From Flavobacterium cheongpyeongense (lineage in GTDB: Bacteria; Bacteroidota; Bacteroidia; Flavobacteriales; Flavobacteriaceae): 64,000 nt of DNA. Below are positions 10,061 through 20,200 of the stretch, piece after piece. Each line of letters starts with the position of its first letter. Position 1 is the first letter of the stretch. The DNA is taken from contig NZ_QJHK01000002.1 of NCBI RefSeq assembly GCF_003202435.1, positions 186,001 to 250,000 on the forward strand, in the 5' to 3' direction. The position numbers and the translations under genes are program-made. The notes under the pieces were generated by a model. The model made no database searches and was not told the DNA's origin. It saw only the letters and a program-made list of their open reading frames with translations.

Positions 10061-11542
10061 TTATTTATTTGTTACTATTAATTCTAATTCTTTTTTCCAG
10101 TTTTGATAAGCCTTTTCATATTCGTCTTTATTTTTTAAAGGTAAAAACGTCATTACGTGATCGTTGGTTGTAATTCCTGAACCAAATTTCTCAAAGTCAC
10201 CATCCGTCAAGCCTACTGCTCTGGCTGCTCCAACAGCTCCGGTTGTATTGTAAATTTCTATTTCATGACCAATCAATGTTGCTACGGTATTGGAGAAAAT
10301 TTCTGAACGGAATAAATTATCATTTCCCGCTCTGATTACATTAATTTTTGCATTATCATCTTTCAGACATTCCATTCCGTACACAAACGAAAAGGCAATT
10401 GCCTCCAAAGATGCCCTGTATAGATGAGCATTGGAATGAATATTAAAATTCAGGTTTAAGATATGAGATCCAATGTTTTTATTATTGAACATTCTTTCGG
10501 CACCATTTCCAAACGGAATCACAACTAATCCTTGTGAACCCACATTTACCTGAGATGCTTTTTCGTTCATTTCTTCATACGACTCATTTCCGGTGTTGTT
10601 TCGCATCCACCTGTATTGGATTCCGGCACCGTTTATGTTCAGTAATTTTCCAACTCTGGGGTTTGATTCCGAATAATTTACATGAACAAAGTTGTTTACA
10701 CGGGTACTATTACCTGAATTTGTCTCAGTAACGGCGTAAAAAACACCAGAAGTCCCTCCGGTTGCCGCTACCTCTCCAGGACGCAGTACATTCAGTGACA
10801 GCGCATTATTCGGCTGATCTCCGGCTCTGTAAACAATCGGAATTCCAACAGGAAGCCCTGATTCCTGTGAACCTTTTTCGGTAACCAGACCCTGATTTGT
10901 AAAATTCTCTACAATATTTGGTGTCAGTGACTTATCTATTTCATAATAATCCAATAGCCAGTCAGCTACTTTATTTTCTTTATAATCCCAAAGCATTCCT
11001 TCAGACAAACCATTTTTGGTAGTCGTTACTTCGCCTGTCAATTTCAAAGCAATATAATCTCCCGGAAGCATGTATTTGGCAATTTTATTATAAACTTCAG
11101 GTTCGTTTTCTTTTACCCATTTTAATTTTGAAGCGGTAAAATTTCCCGGTGAATTCAATAAATGCCCGGCACATTTATCTGCTCCGATTTCAGCGTAAGC
11201 TTTGTTGCCAATTTCAACCGCACGGCTGTCGCACCAGATAATCGAGTTTCGTAGTGATTTGCCGTCTTTATCAACAATGACCAATCCGTGCATTTGATAT
11301 GAAATACCAATACCCTGAATTTTCGAAGCGTCAACATTAGCTTCTTTAATAGCCCTTTTTGTTGCTGTACAAATGTACTGCCACCACATCTCTGGATCTT
11401 GTTCTGCCCAGTCAGACTGTAATGACAGGATTTCCATTTCGTTTTGTGGCTCATTAAGTACAATAACTTTTTTGCCTGTTGCTGCTTCAACCAAGGCAAC
11501 CTTGACCGAAGAGCTTCCAATATCATATCCTATATAATACAT
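10061..11542 (-). CDS. xylB: Xylulokinase (FGGY family)
   Basis: Phosphorylates D-xylulose to D-xylulose-5-phosphate with ATP. The 493 residues fit the FGGY fold. The N-terminal phosphate-binding motif [16 protein letters not shown] is present, along with [15 protein letters not shown] (substrate region), the catalytic strand [12 protein letters not shown], and [10 protein letters not shown] of the second domain. The gene starts 4 bp after the regulator stop and ends 10 bp before xylA, which supports translational coupling. Xylulose specificity rests on the adjacent xylA. Confidence 0.95.
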   Translation of the reverse strand: MYYIGYDIGSSSVKVALVEAATGKKVIVLNEPQNEMEILSLQSDWAEQDPEMWWQYICTATKRAIKEANVDASKIQGIGISYQMHGLVIVDKDGKSLRNSIIWCDSRAVEIGNKAYAEIGADKCAGHLLNSPGNFTASKLKWVKENEPEVYNKIAKYMLPGDYIALKLTGEVTTTKNGLSEGMLWDYKENKVADWLLDYYEIDKSLTPNIVENFTNQGLVTEKGSQESGLPVGIPIVYRAGDQPNNALSLNVLRPGEVAATGGTSGVFYAVTETNSGNSTRVNNFVHVNYSESNPRVGKLLNINGAGIQYRWMRNNTGNESYEEMNEKASQVNVGSQGLVVIPFGNGAERMFNNKNIGSHILNLNFNIHSNAHLYRASLEAIAFSFVYGMECLKDDNAKINVIRAGNDNLFRSEIFSNTVATLIGHEIEIYNTTGAVGAARAVGLTDGDFEKFGSGITTNDHVMTFLPLKNKDEYEKAYQNWKKELELIVTNK

Positions 11543-11546
11543 AATT

Positions 11547-12554
11547 TTATAATGATTCTCTTAATATTAAACTTGTTGGTACATAACACTGCATCACTTC
11601 GTCATGCGTAATAAATGCCGCTGCCTTTGTCCCGATTTCATTAAAATCAGTTGACACAACCGAAATGCCTTTGTATATGAATTTCTTCATTGGGGTTTCA
11701 TTGTAAGATAAAAAGCCAACATCCTGACCCGGCTCGAAATCTTTCTGCTTACATTGTTCTAAGAAATGTCCCAAAATCCTGTCACTGATACTGATGTAGG
11801 CAATTCCCTTTTCAATATCAAACTTCTTTGGATCGGTTATAATTTCATTTTTAAAATTAAAGTCGTTACAAAATTTCTTAAAATTTTCCAGTGTTTCTTT
11901 TGGATGATTCGTGTAATTCGGATAAACAAAACAGATGCTTTTATATCTTTTAAACAAATCAGCCGCTTCTTTCAATGAACTGTAAAATGCTTTTCCAAAA
12001 TCCTGAAAAACATAATTGTTCTCTTTTTTTGACTGAATATTCCAATCAATTAACAGCAATTTATCATTCGAAATTGCCGATAACGTTGATGATACTTCCT
12101 GATCATCAAAATTCATTATCACATATTTATAATACTTTCCAACGCTATTATTAATTATGGTTTTAAAAACCTCAATATTATAGTGATGAAATTGCACATC
12201 GGTAATAATATTGTCCGGCAAATTATTCACAAAGGAGTGATACAAAACCTCTTTATAAGCTTTAAAAGTATCTAATACCAACAGTACTTTTCTGGTTTCT
12301 CCAGACACATAATATCCTTTATTTGGAACAGAATCAATTATTTTCTGGTCTTTTAAAATTGTATAAGCTTTAAAAACAGTATCTCTTGATAACTGATTTT
12401 CTTTACAAATTGAATTTACAGATGGAAGTAAATCCCCTTTTTTTAAAATATTCTTTGCAATCGCATTGTTTATTCCGTTTACCAATTGCTGGTATTTAGG
12501 TACATCACTATCGTGATTAATTACAAATACAAACTTTTGCTGTTCCTCATTCAT
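11547..12554 (-). CDS. GntR-family regulator with LacI-like sugar-binding domain, xylose operon
   Basis: Predicted sugar-responsive repressor of the xylose operon it heads. Residues about 10-80 form a winged helix of GntR type (PKYQQLVNGINNAIAKN, then GDLLPSVNSICKENQLSRDT, then the wing NKGYYVSG). Residues 85-335 resemble a periplasmic-binding/LacI effector domain, with GQDVGFLSYNETPMKKFI and VVSTDFNEIGTKAAAF near the end. It is a paralogue of the regulator at 43829, sharing the architecture and phrases such as VPKYxQ, LSRDT/MSRDT and STDFNxxGxxAA. An 18-bp element just before its start codon is shared with the rhamnose promoter and is the likely autoregulatory site. The effector is probably xylose or xylulose (inferred). 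Confidence 0.88.
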   Translation of the reverse strand: MNEEQQKFVFVINHDSDVPKYQQLVNGINNAIAKNILKKGDLLPSVNSICKENQLSRDTVFKAYTILKDQKIIDSVPNKGYYVSGETRKVLLVLDTFKAYKEVLYHSFVNNLPDNIITDVQFHHYNIEVFKTIINNSVGKYYKYVIMNFDDQEVSSTLSAISNDKLLLIDWNIQSKKENNYVFQDFGKAFYSSLKEAADLFKRYKSICFVYPNYTNHPKETLENFKKFCNDFNFKNEIITDPKKFDIEKGIAYISISDRILGHFLEQCKQKDFEPGQDVGFLSYNETPMKKFIYKGISVVSTDFNEIGTKAAAFITHDEVMQCYVPTSLILRESL

Positions 12555-12557
12555 TAT

Positions 12558-12575
12558 ACTGTTCCGTTCTGTTCT
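12558..12575 (-). promoter_or_regulatory. Candidate GntR operator before the xylose-operon regulator
   Basis: The minus strand reads AGAACAGAACGGAACAGT here, three tandem GAACN pentamers, ending 3 bp before the regulator start codon. A -7-like element TAATTTAG (12582-12589) lies just upstream, so a bound protein would block transcription start. The minus-strand sequence at the rhaT promoter (43610-43627) matches at 13 of 18 positions. Both operons carry paralogous GntR regulators, so this is likely their binding motif. Confidence 0.6.
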
Positions 12576-12767
12576 GGTATGCTAAATTATGTATTTCTAC
12601 TTTATAAAAAAAAATATTTTTCTTTAAATTTGTTATCTTTTTAAAGTAAATGAAGTAATCTCAAAATTTTAAACAAAGGCCTTAGAAATTCTCTATAAAA
12701 TTTTCGGTAGCAACCTATTTTTTAAAAATTTAATTTGAAGTACTTTCTTTTAAACAAAAAGCAAGAT

Positions 12768-13793
12768 TTACTTTTCTTTACTATACGGATCAATAGTATT
12801 TATTGAACCATCTTCATTATAGGTAATTTCAGTTACTTTTATCGATCTCAAATGAGTAACCCCTTTTGAAAGACTGGAATCATGATAAAAGAGATACCAT
12901 TTCCCTTCTACCTCACAGATAGAATGATGCGAAGTCCAGCCAATTACGGGATTCAAAATTCGTCCCTGGTACGTAAATGGTCCATAAGGACTGTCTCCAG
13001 TCGCATAACAAATGAAATGCGTATCACCTGTAGAATAGGAGAAATAATATTTGTCTTTGTATTTATGCACCCATGGACCTTCAAAAAAGCGCTGTTCATT
13101 ATTTCCCGCCAATAGTACATCACCATTTTTATCGAGAATTTTAATTTCTCTTGGTGATTCGCTAAATTGCTTCATATCATCAGTAAGCAAGCCTACTATT
13201 GGTCCTAAAGCAGGTTCTTCTTTATGAGGTTCTTCGTTTTCTTCAGAAAACTGATTATTTCTGTACTTCTGAAGCTGACCTCCCCAGATACCCCCGAAAT
13301 AAAGATAGAACTTACCATCTTCGTCTTCAAAAACCGCAGGATCAATCGAATAGCTTCCTTTAATTGCTTCTGGTTCCGGATTAAACGGTCCTGTAGGCGA
13401 ATTACTAGTGGCAACTCCAATCTGAAAAATTCCGTCAGCACGCTTCGCAGGAAAATACAGGTAGTATTTACCATTTTTGAAGGCAGCATCAGGTGCCCAC
13501 ATTTGTTTCTCTGCCCACGGAACATCCTTCACATGCAAGGCTGTACCATGATCTGTCACTGCAGAGTCTATGCCTTCCATAGAAAACACATGATAATCCT
13601 CCATTCCAAAATGGTCTCCGTTATCGTTAAAGGGAATCCCCGCATCAATATCATGGGATGGATAAATATAGATTTTTCCATTAAATACATGTGCAGAAGG
13701 ATCTGCAGTATACATGTGTCTAACCAAAGGTTGGGATATGGCTGTTAGGTTAATCACTTCAAAATCAATTTGTTCAATGCTATCTTCAGGCAT
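12768..13793 (-). CDS. Cytoplasmic GH43 beta-xylosidase / alpha-L-arabinofuranosidase
   Basis: Five-bladed propeller glycosidase that probably hydrolyses imported xylo-oligosaccharides or their arabinose branches. There is no signal peptide, so it should act in the cytoplasm. The three GH43 carboxylates are visible: base Asp31 in YTADPSAHVFNGK, pKa-modulating Asp151 in SYSIDPAVFEDEDGKFY, and acid Glu238 in RFFEGPWVHKY. At 341 residues it is a catalytic domain only. It lies 29 bp downstream of the GPH symporter, forming an import-and-cleave pair. Xylosidase versus arabinofuranosidase cannot be settled from sequence. Confidence 0.92.
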   Translation of the reverse strand: MPEDSIEQIDFEVINLTAISQPLVRHMYTADPSAHVFNGKIYIYPSHDIDAGIPFNDNGDHFGMEDYHVFSMEGIDSAVTDHGTALHVKDVPWAEKQMWAPDAAFKNGKYYLYFPAKRADGIFQIGVATSNSPTGPFNPEPEAIKGSYSIDPAVFEDEDGKFYLYFGGIWGGQLQKYRNNQFSEENEEPHKEEPALGPIVGLLTDDMKQFSESPREIKILDKNGDVLLAGNNEQRFFEGPWVHKYKDKYYFSYSTGDTHFICYATGDSPYGPFTYQGRILNPVIGWTSHHSICEVEGKWYLFYHDSSLSKGVTHLRSIKVTEITYNEDGSINTIDPYSKEK

Positions 13794-13822
13794 GGTCGTA
13801 TTTTTACTTTAATGATAATAAT

Positions 13823-15259
13823 TTATGCTCTTCTTTCTTTTAAATCTGCTTCAATCTGTATTTCCATTTTCTTATCAATTTCATAAAAAAACAATAATAC
13901 TGTTCCAATTAAAAATGGTATTGCAGGAAAAATACTTACCAGTAATTTGATTCCGTTAATGGCAATATCTGTTTGTTGTGTCGAATTTGGTATATACTCA
14001 AAATATCCTAAAAGTGATGTTGTTAATGCGCCACCAATACTTAATCCGGCTTTTAGTCCCACCATCATAGCCGAAAATATAATTGCCGTTGCCCGGCGAT
14101 TATTTTTCCACTCAGAATAATCAGCAACATCTGCGATCATTGCCCAGAGAAGAGGAATGGTGATACCATAGAAAAATCCGTGAAAAATTTGAGAAAAAAA
14201 CATCAGACCAATAGAGGTTGAAGAAAAGAAATAAAATGCAATGATAAATAAAGTAGAAATAAATAAAAAGAGTCCAAATACATTTCTTTTGCCATATTTA
14301 TCAGCGAATCTCTTTGATAATGTAATTCCAACTATCATAAAAATAATACCACCTGCATTAAACAATCCAAATCCAGCAGAAACAGGATCGTTACCAAAAG
14401 TGTTCAATCCTATTGCGGAGAGAAAATTTAGAATAGGCTGTATGAAACCGGCTAATTCTTGTTTATTTACATAATTTTCGAAATAATATACATAGGAGCC
14501 ACCTTTAATAGCAAGTGTAACAAAAACCAATAATGTAAGGGTTAGTATAATAATCCAGGGTTTGTTTTTTACTAAGTCGGCTAAATCCTCTTTTACGCTT
14601 GATTTCTGTTCTGGTCTTGGTACAATACGCTCTTTTGTAGTTATAAAAGTAATCAGCAGCATAATAGTGCCAATTATTGCCAAAACTGTCATTACTTTTT
14701 CGATACCAATTGCCTTATCCCCGTTTCCGGCACTTTTAATGATGCCAAGCATAAAAACCTGGACAAAAAACTGAGCAAACATTACGGCCACAAATCGATA
14801 TGACGACATACTGTTTCGCTCTGACATATCTCCTGTAATAACGCCACTTAAGGCAGAGTAAGGCAAATTATTAGCAGCATACAGTAATAATAAAAATGAA
14901 TAGGTAATAACAGCATATATAACTTTTCCCTGATACGAAAAATCAGGTGTTGTAAAAGCTAAAAGTGCAATAATTCCTAAAGGTATTGATGTCCATAAAA
15001 TCCACGGACGAAATTTGCCCCATTTTGTATTTGTTCTGTCTGCAAGTGCCCCAATAATAGGATTAAAAATAAAAGCAGCAACTAAGCCTACAACCAGCAT
15101 TATAATCGAGGAGTGGGTTGGAGATAATCCGTATATATCTGTGTAAAAATAGGCCAGATAGGTCATTAGGGTCTGAAAAACTAAATTGGCAGCCAGATCA
15201 CCCAGACTATACCCTATTTTTTCTTTTACAGATAATTTTTGAGAGGTTAAATTCATCAT
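13823..15259 (-). CDS. GPH-family sugar:cation symporter (XynP/MelB-like MFS)
   Basis: Inner-membrane transporter expected to import xylose or xylo-oligosaccharides with H+ or Na+. It has about 12 hydrophobic segments in 478 residues. Characteristic GPH elements are the start KLSVKEKIGYSLGDLAANLV and the loop 2-3 motif GALADRTNTKWGKFRPWIL. It is the first gene of a two-gene unit with the cytoplasmic GH43, and two ACAATCGGTTGT operators lie in its upstream region. Met1 and Met2 are adjacent, so the exact start is uncertain by one codon. Confidence 0.92.
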   Translation of the reverse strand: MMNLTSQKLSVKEKIGYSLGDLAANLVFQTLMTYLAYFYTDIYGLSPTHSSIIMLVVGLVAAFIFNPIIGALADRTNTKWGKFRPWILWTSIPLGIIALLAFTTPDFSYQGKVIYAVITYSFLLLLYAANNLPYSALSGVITGDMSERNSMSSYRFVAVMFAQFFVQVFMLGIIKSAGNGDKAIGIEKVMTVLAIIGTIMLLITFITTKERIVPRPEQKSSVKEDLADLVKNKPWIIILTLTLLVFVTLAIKGGSYVYYFENYVNKQELAGFIQPILNFLSAIGLNTFGNDPVSAGFGLFNAGGIIFMIVGITLSKRFADKYGKRNVFGLFLFISTLFIIAFYFFSSTSIGLMFFSQIFHGFFYGITIPLLWAMIADVADYSEWKNNRRATAIIFSAMMVGLKAGLSIGGALTTSLLGYFEYIPNSTQQTDIAINGIKLLVSIFPAIPFLIGTVLLFFYEIDKKMEIQIEADLKERRA

Positions 15260-15366
15260 TTTACTTTGTGTGGTTATTGAATTTGTTAGCTAAGTTTAAA
15301 ATAGTTGTATCATTTGAAGTTATGCTATATGAACTTCTTAATTTTGGTGCTAAAATAATAATAAAA

Positions 15367-15378
15367 ACAATCGGTTGT
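15367..15378 (-). promoter_or_regulatory. LacI-type operator core, downstream copy, at symporter promoter
   Basis: ACAATCGGTTGT, identical to the core of the palindrome at the xylan susC promoter. It lies 108 bp upstream of the symporter start and 77 bp from the second copy. Paired operators at this distance would suit repression by DNA looping or double occupancy (inference). Confidence 0.65.
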
Positions 15379-15415
15379 GTAAAATTTATAAAAATATAAT
15401 TCAAGCAGCATTAAT

Positions 15416-15455
15416 TCAATTATAACATTATTATCATCAAACTACAATCGGTTGT
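15416..15455 (-). promoter_or_regulatory. Symporter promoter with overlapping LacI-type operator core
   Basis: The core ACAATCGGTTGT (15444-15455) contains, on the minus strand, a TTG that lies 20 bp upstream of TATAATTG, a one-mismatch fit to TAnnTTTG. This reproduces the geometry at the susC promoter, where the same core also covers the -33 element. Transcription would leave a leader of roughly 150 nt before the symporter start. Confidence 0.55.
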
Positions 15456-15635
15456 TACTATATAAAGTTAATTATACCAAAAAAATATTAAATGTTTTTT
15501 TTTAATCATTATTATCAATATACAAAACAAATGATGATTAAGCAATTAGAGCGTTTTATTTTAAAATTAAACTCCTGTTTATTATTAATTTGCTTGTACA
15601 ATGAAAGACTGATGACGACATGCCTTTAACACTAA

Positions 15636-15728
15636 ATGGCTAAAAAGAAAAAAAAAGAGGGCTTCGTAACTGCGTTTACCAACTTAAAACTGGAGATCAA
15701 ACAAAAAAGAAAATATCTTAGGGAATAA
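15636..15728 (+). CDS. Candidate 30-residue basic micro-protein
   Basis: Short open frame starting MAKKKKKEGF and ending KQKRKYLRE, with 11 Lys, 2 Arg and an amphipathic middle (FVTAFTNLKLEI). I do not recognise it. Three things support a real gene: a near-consensus -7 element TTAATTTG about 50 bp upstream, a hairpin that starts 4 bp after the stop and is followed by T-rich sequence on the plus strand, and position in an otherwise empty gap facing the RND operon terminator. It could be a nucleic-acid- or membrane-binding peptide, or chance in AT-rich DNA. Confidence 0.4.
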   Translation: MAKKKKKEGFVTAFTNLKLEIKQKRKYLRE

Positions 15729-15755
15729 AAAAGTGCCTCAAATACTGAGACACTC
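15725..15755. terminator. Bidirectional terminator between micro-ORF and RND operon
   Basis: Hairpin AGTGCCTCA-AATAC-TGAGACACT with a single mismatched pair. On the minus strand it is followed by TTTTTTATT, ending the RND operon. On the plus strand CTTCATTTTTAGC and more T-rich sequence follow, so it could also end the micro-gene. Confidence 0.8.
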
Positions 15756-15796
15756 TTCATTTTTAGCAATTTTTAATTAAAGATAATCAAAAAAAA

Positions 15797-17200
15797 TTAT
15801 TTCCAGCCACCACCTAAAGCACGGTATAAATCGACAACAGCTTGCAATTTTTGTAAATTATCATCTATGCCACTCATTTGTGCAGACAAAAGATTTTGCT
15901 GCGAAGTGAGTACATCGGTATAATTGGTAGCTGAACTGTATTCTAAAAGCTGCTGTGTAAAATCGACTGATTTTTCAAGTGCTGCAATTTGTTGCGCTCT
16001 AGAATCTTCTTTTTCGACGGCCATCTGATACGAATATAATGCGTTTGAAACTTCTTGCCCTGCAACTAAAAGACTTTGCTGAAAATTATTCATAGCCTGT
16101 AATTGTTGCGATTGTGCAGTAGTAAGTCTTGCTTTATTTTTTCCTTGATTAAAAAGAGGCTGAGTCAATCCACCAACTATCGAATAGAAAATAGAGTTAG
16201 TAAAAAAATCTTTCAATTCCAGATTCGAAAAACCAGCACTAGCCGTAAGTGTCAAACTTGGATAAAAATAGGTTTTAGCCAGATTTGTAGTTTCAAAAGC
16301 ACTTCTGAAATTAAACTCTGCCTGACGAACATCAGGACGATTTTGTAACAATTGTGATGGTAAACCTACTGAAAGGTTCTCGGGTACAACCTGCTCATCT
16401 AATGTTCCTCTCTCGATTGGTCCAGGTGCTTGACCTAACAAAATATTTAGCACGTTTTCGGTTTCGCGAATATTTCTTTTCAAATCTGGAATCAGCACTT
16501 GTGCCGCATACATATTAGCCTGACTTTGTACAACAGATGCTCCGTTAACTATAGCACCTTCCTTTAAGGCTTTTATTGTTTCTACATTTTTGACACGGCT
16601 TTCTAAAGTCTCTTCTGTAATTTTGAGTTGTTTATCAAAAGATAATAACAGAAAATAGTTATTTGCAATATCTGATATCAACTGTGTCTGTACTGCCTGC
16701 TTTGCTGCATCTGTAGCTAAATACGAAGCCAAAGCTGCTCGTTTTGAACTGCTCAGTTTTCCCCAGATATCCGCTTCCCAAGAAGTACTTAAACCTAGTT
16801 TATAAGTCGTTGTTAATGTGTTGATCGAAGCCCCTCCAAGATTTAAAGAAGCTTCAGATTGTTTACTATGTGTAGTACTTGCATCCAGGCTTAACGTTGG
16901 ATAGTATGCCAATTTACTTTGACGCAGCGAAGCTTGTGCCTGAATGATATTCTCAATAGCATTTTTCAAATTAAGATTATTACCTAATCCTTTCTGAATC
17001 AATGTATTTAGTTTTTCATCTTTAAAAACACTCTGCCACGGCATATTGGCAATCGTAGTAGAATCGGCTGAAACCTGATCACGATACAATTGATCTGTTT
17101 TTAAAGTTGTGGGGCGTTCGTACTTTTTGGTAACTGAACATGCACTCAAAAGTACGGCTGTCAGCACTAGTAAAATATATTTATTTGAACTGTTAGTCAT
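15797..17200 (-). CDS. RND efflux outer-membrane channel lipoprotein (NodT/OprM family)
   Basis: TolC-type exit duct of the tripartite efflux pump encoded just upstream. It has a lipoprotein signal with Cys21 in L-S-A-C, then the typical start TKKYERPTTL. Two internally repeated helical coiled-coil halves follow; the phrase RPDVRQAEFNFRSAFE marks the second half, as in OprM. 467 residues is normal. It starts 18 bp after the inner-membrane pump stop and is the last gene of the operon, with a strong terminator 42 bp after its stop. Confidence 0.95.
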   Translation of the reverse strand: MTNSSNKYILLVLTAVLLSACSVTKKYERPTTLKTDQLYRDQVSADSTTIANMPWQSVFKDEKLNTLIQKGLGNNLNLKNAIENIIQAQASLRQSKLAYYPTLSLDASTTHSKQSEASLNLGGASINTLTTTYKLGLSTSWEADIWGKLSSSKRAALASYLATDAAKQAVQTQLISDIANNYFLLLSFDKQLKITEETLESRVKNVETIKALKEGAIVNGASVVQSQANMYAAQVLIPDLKRNIRETENVLNILLGQAPGPIERGTLDEQVVPENLSVGLPSQLLQNRPDVRQAEFNFRSAFETTNLAKTYFYPSLTLTASAGFSNLELKDFFTNSIFYSIVGGLTQPLFNQGKNKARLTTAQSQQLQAMNNFQQSLLVAGQEVSNALYSYQMAVEKEDSRAQQIAALEKSVDFTQQLLEYSSATNYTDVLTSQQNLLSAQMSGIDDNLQKLQAVVDLYRALGGGWK

Positions 17201-17218
17201 CTCTGTTTTAATTAAATT

Positions 17219-20200
17219 TTACTCTTTGTGAACTTCTATTAATTGTATTTCATCCTCATCCTCATCATCCTCATCATCATCATCATAACTCTCTTTGGCG
17301 GGACCACTAACCTTTTCCTGTAAAGTCTGAAAAATGATAAATAATACCGGAATAACAAATACTCCTAAAATGGTTCCGATTAACATTCCTCCCACTGCTC
17401 CGGTACCAATTGATCTATTTCCTACGGCTCCTGCACCAGTGGCAAACATCAACGGAACAAGTCCAAAAATAAAGGCAAATGAAGTCATTAAAATTGGTCG
17501 CAAACGTGCTACCGCTCCTGCAATTGCCGCTTCTACAATTGGCAATCCTTTTCGTCTTCTGTCTAAGGCAAATTCGACAATTAAAATTCCGTTCTTCGCC
17601 AGCAATCCAATCAGCATGATTAATGAAATCTGCAGATAAATATTGCTGTTCAGTTTAAAAATGATTGAGAACAAATAGGCACCTGCCAATCCAAACGGAA
17701 TCGAAAATAATACTGCAAAAGGCAAAATATAACTCTCGTATTGTGCACTCAGCAAGAAATAAACAAAAACAAGACACAATATAAAAATGAAAATAGTTTC
17801 ACTTCCTGAAGCCAGTTCCTCACGTGTCAAGCCCGAAAATTCGTAACCATAACCCGCCGGAAGGTTTTCTGCTGCTACCTCCTGAATGGCTTTAATCGCA
17901 TCTCCAGAACTGTAGCCCTGATTTGGTGCACCAGTAATTGATATAGAAGAAAAAAGGTTAAACCTTGAAATGGATTCCGGTCCAAAAACTCTTGTCATTT
18001 TTATAAATTCTGTAATAGGTGCCATTGTTCCCGAATTGTTTCTGATAAAAATTTTATTAAGTCCTTCAGTATTGGTACGGAATTCTGGAGAAGCCTGTAT
18101 CATCACACGATATTGCTTACCGAATTTATTGAAATTCGAAGCGTACAATCCTCCATAATACCCTTGCATTGTTGACAAAATTGTATTTACAGGTACACCT
18201 GCCTCTTTGGCTTTTGCCAGATTAATTTCCATCATGTATTGAGGAAATCCAGGATTAAAAGGAGTTGTTGCATATTGAATTTCGGGACGTTTAGCGAGTC
18301 TTTCTAAGAATTCTGTATTTACTTTAAAAAACTCGGCTGTCGAATGACCTCCTTTATCCTGCAATTGAAACTCGAATCCGCCACTTTGCCCAAATCCCTG
18401 AATGGTTGGAGGCGAAATAAAGAAAATATTGGCTTCACGAATACCGCTTGTTTTGGCAAAAAGCTGACCAATTACATCATTAACACTTAAGTCACGTTCG
18501 CCCCACGGTACCAATTTTACGATAACCATACTATAAGCACTCCCTGCTCCTGCCGTAAAATTTTGCCCTACAATACGAAGCGTATTTTTAACACCCGGAA
18601 TCGTTTTGGCAATACTGTCAACCTGCTTAGCAATAATATCAGAACGCTCCATAGAAGCTGATGGAGGTAAGCTGATATTGGCAAAAATGGTTCCCTGATC
18701 TTCTGCAGGAACGAAAGCTGATGGTGTCGTTTTCATCATATAAAACAATCCTAAACCAGCAATTAGAATAGCTGCTAAAACAATCCATTTTTTAACGGAA
18801 AGGAAACTAACAGAACGCTTATATCTGTTCGTTACATTCTCAAATGCCACATTAAAAGAAGTATAAAATCTTTGTAAATAACTTTTATGTCTGTGATCAT
18901 CTGCATGAGGTTTTAAAAGCAAAGCACATAAAGCAGGACTTAAAGTCAAAGCATTTACTGCCGAAAGGATAATGGCAACAGCCAATGTGATACCAAATTG
19001 CTTGTAGAATACTCCCGTAGATCCGTTAATAAAGGTTACCGGAATAAATACTGCTGCCATTACAAGCGTAATCGAAATAATAGCACCTGATATGTCATTC
19101 ATTGCATCGATTGTTGCCTTTTTTGACGATTTATAGCCATGATCCAGTTTGGCATGTACGGCCTCTACAACAACGATGGCGTCATCGACGACAATACCAA
19201 TAGCCAGTACCATCGCAAAAAGTGTCAATAAATTAATTGTAAATCCAAATAGGCTCAGGAAGAAAAACGTTCCAACAATAGCCACCGGAACTGCAATAGC
19301 CGGAATTAAAGTAGACCTTAAATCCTGAAGAAAAATAAATACAACGATGAAAACCAATATAAAAGCTTCAATCAGAGTGTGAATTACTTTTTCAATAGAG
19401 GCATCCAGATTTTCGTTGACATCTACAAGAATCGTATATTTTACTCCTTTTGGAAAACTTTTCGTTGCCTCTTCAATCAGTTTCTTTGAATTATTGATTA
19501 CATCTCTCGCATTCGATCCCGGGGTCTGGCTAATAGCCATCGCCGCAGATTCTACTCCATTTGTTTTAATCGTTGCCGCATAACTTAAAGACCCTAATTC
19601 TACTTTTGCTACATCTTTTAAACGCAGCATTTGTCCGTTTCCAACCGATTTTATGATGATATCACCAAATTCTTTTTGGCTTGTTAAACGCCCTTTATAT
19701 TTAATTACATACTGAAAAGCCTGATCGCCATTCTCTCCAAATTTTCCTGGTGCAGCTTCAATATTCTGTTCTGCCAGAGCAGCAGAAATATCGCTCGGAA
19801 TCAATTTGTATTGCTGCATGATATCTGGTTTCAGCCAGATTCTCATTGAGTAATCCTTTGATCCAAAAACAGATACATCTCCTACCCCAACCACACGCTG
19901 AATTTGCGGCACAAGATTAATCTTGGCATAATTTTGAAGAAATGTCTGATCATACGTTTTATCATCACTATATAAAGAGAAAATCAACAAATTACTACTC
20001 TGGCTCTTGGTTACAGTTACACCTGCTTGCGTTACCTCTGAAGGCAATAAACTTGTGGCTCTTGAAACCCTGTTTTGAACATTTACAGCTGCTAAATCAG
20101 GATTTGTTCCTACTTTAAAATAGATTTTGATAGAAGCATTTCCGTCATTCGTTGCTGTAGAAGTCATGTAAGTCATGTTTTCTACCCCATTAATCTGCTC

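Larger units (their letters stand above)
15260..15635. other. Upstream region of the symporter-GH43 unit
   Basis: 376 bp without a recognised gene. It holds the two operator copies and the minus-strand promoter. Its right end (about 15560-15600) contains TTAATTTG, a near-consensus plus-strand -7 element that could serve the short reading frame at 15636. Nothing else was recognised. Confidence 0.5.

Noticed and set aside
13224..13748. A 174-codon open frame on the plus strand
   Set aside because: Entirely antisense to the well-supported GH43 gene; the translation is Ile/Arg/Phe-rich and has no domain features.
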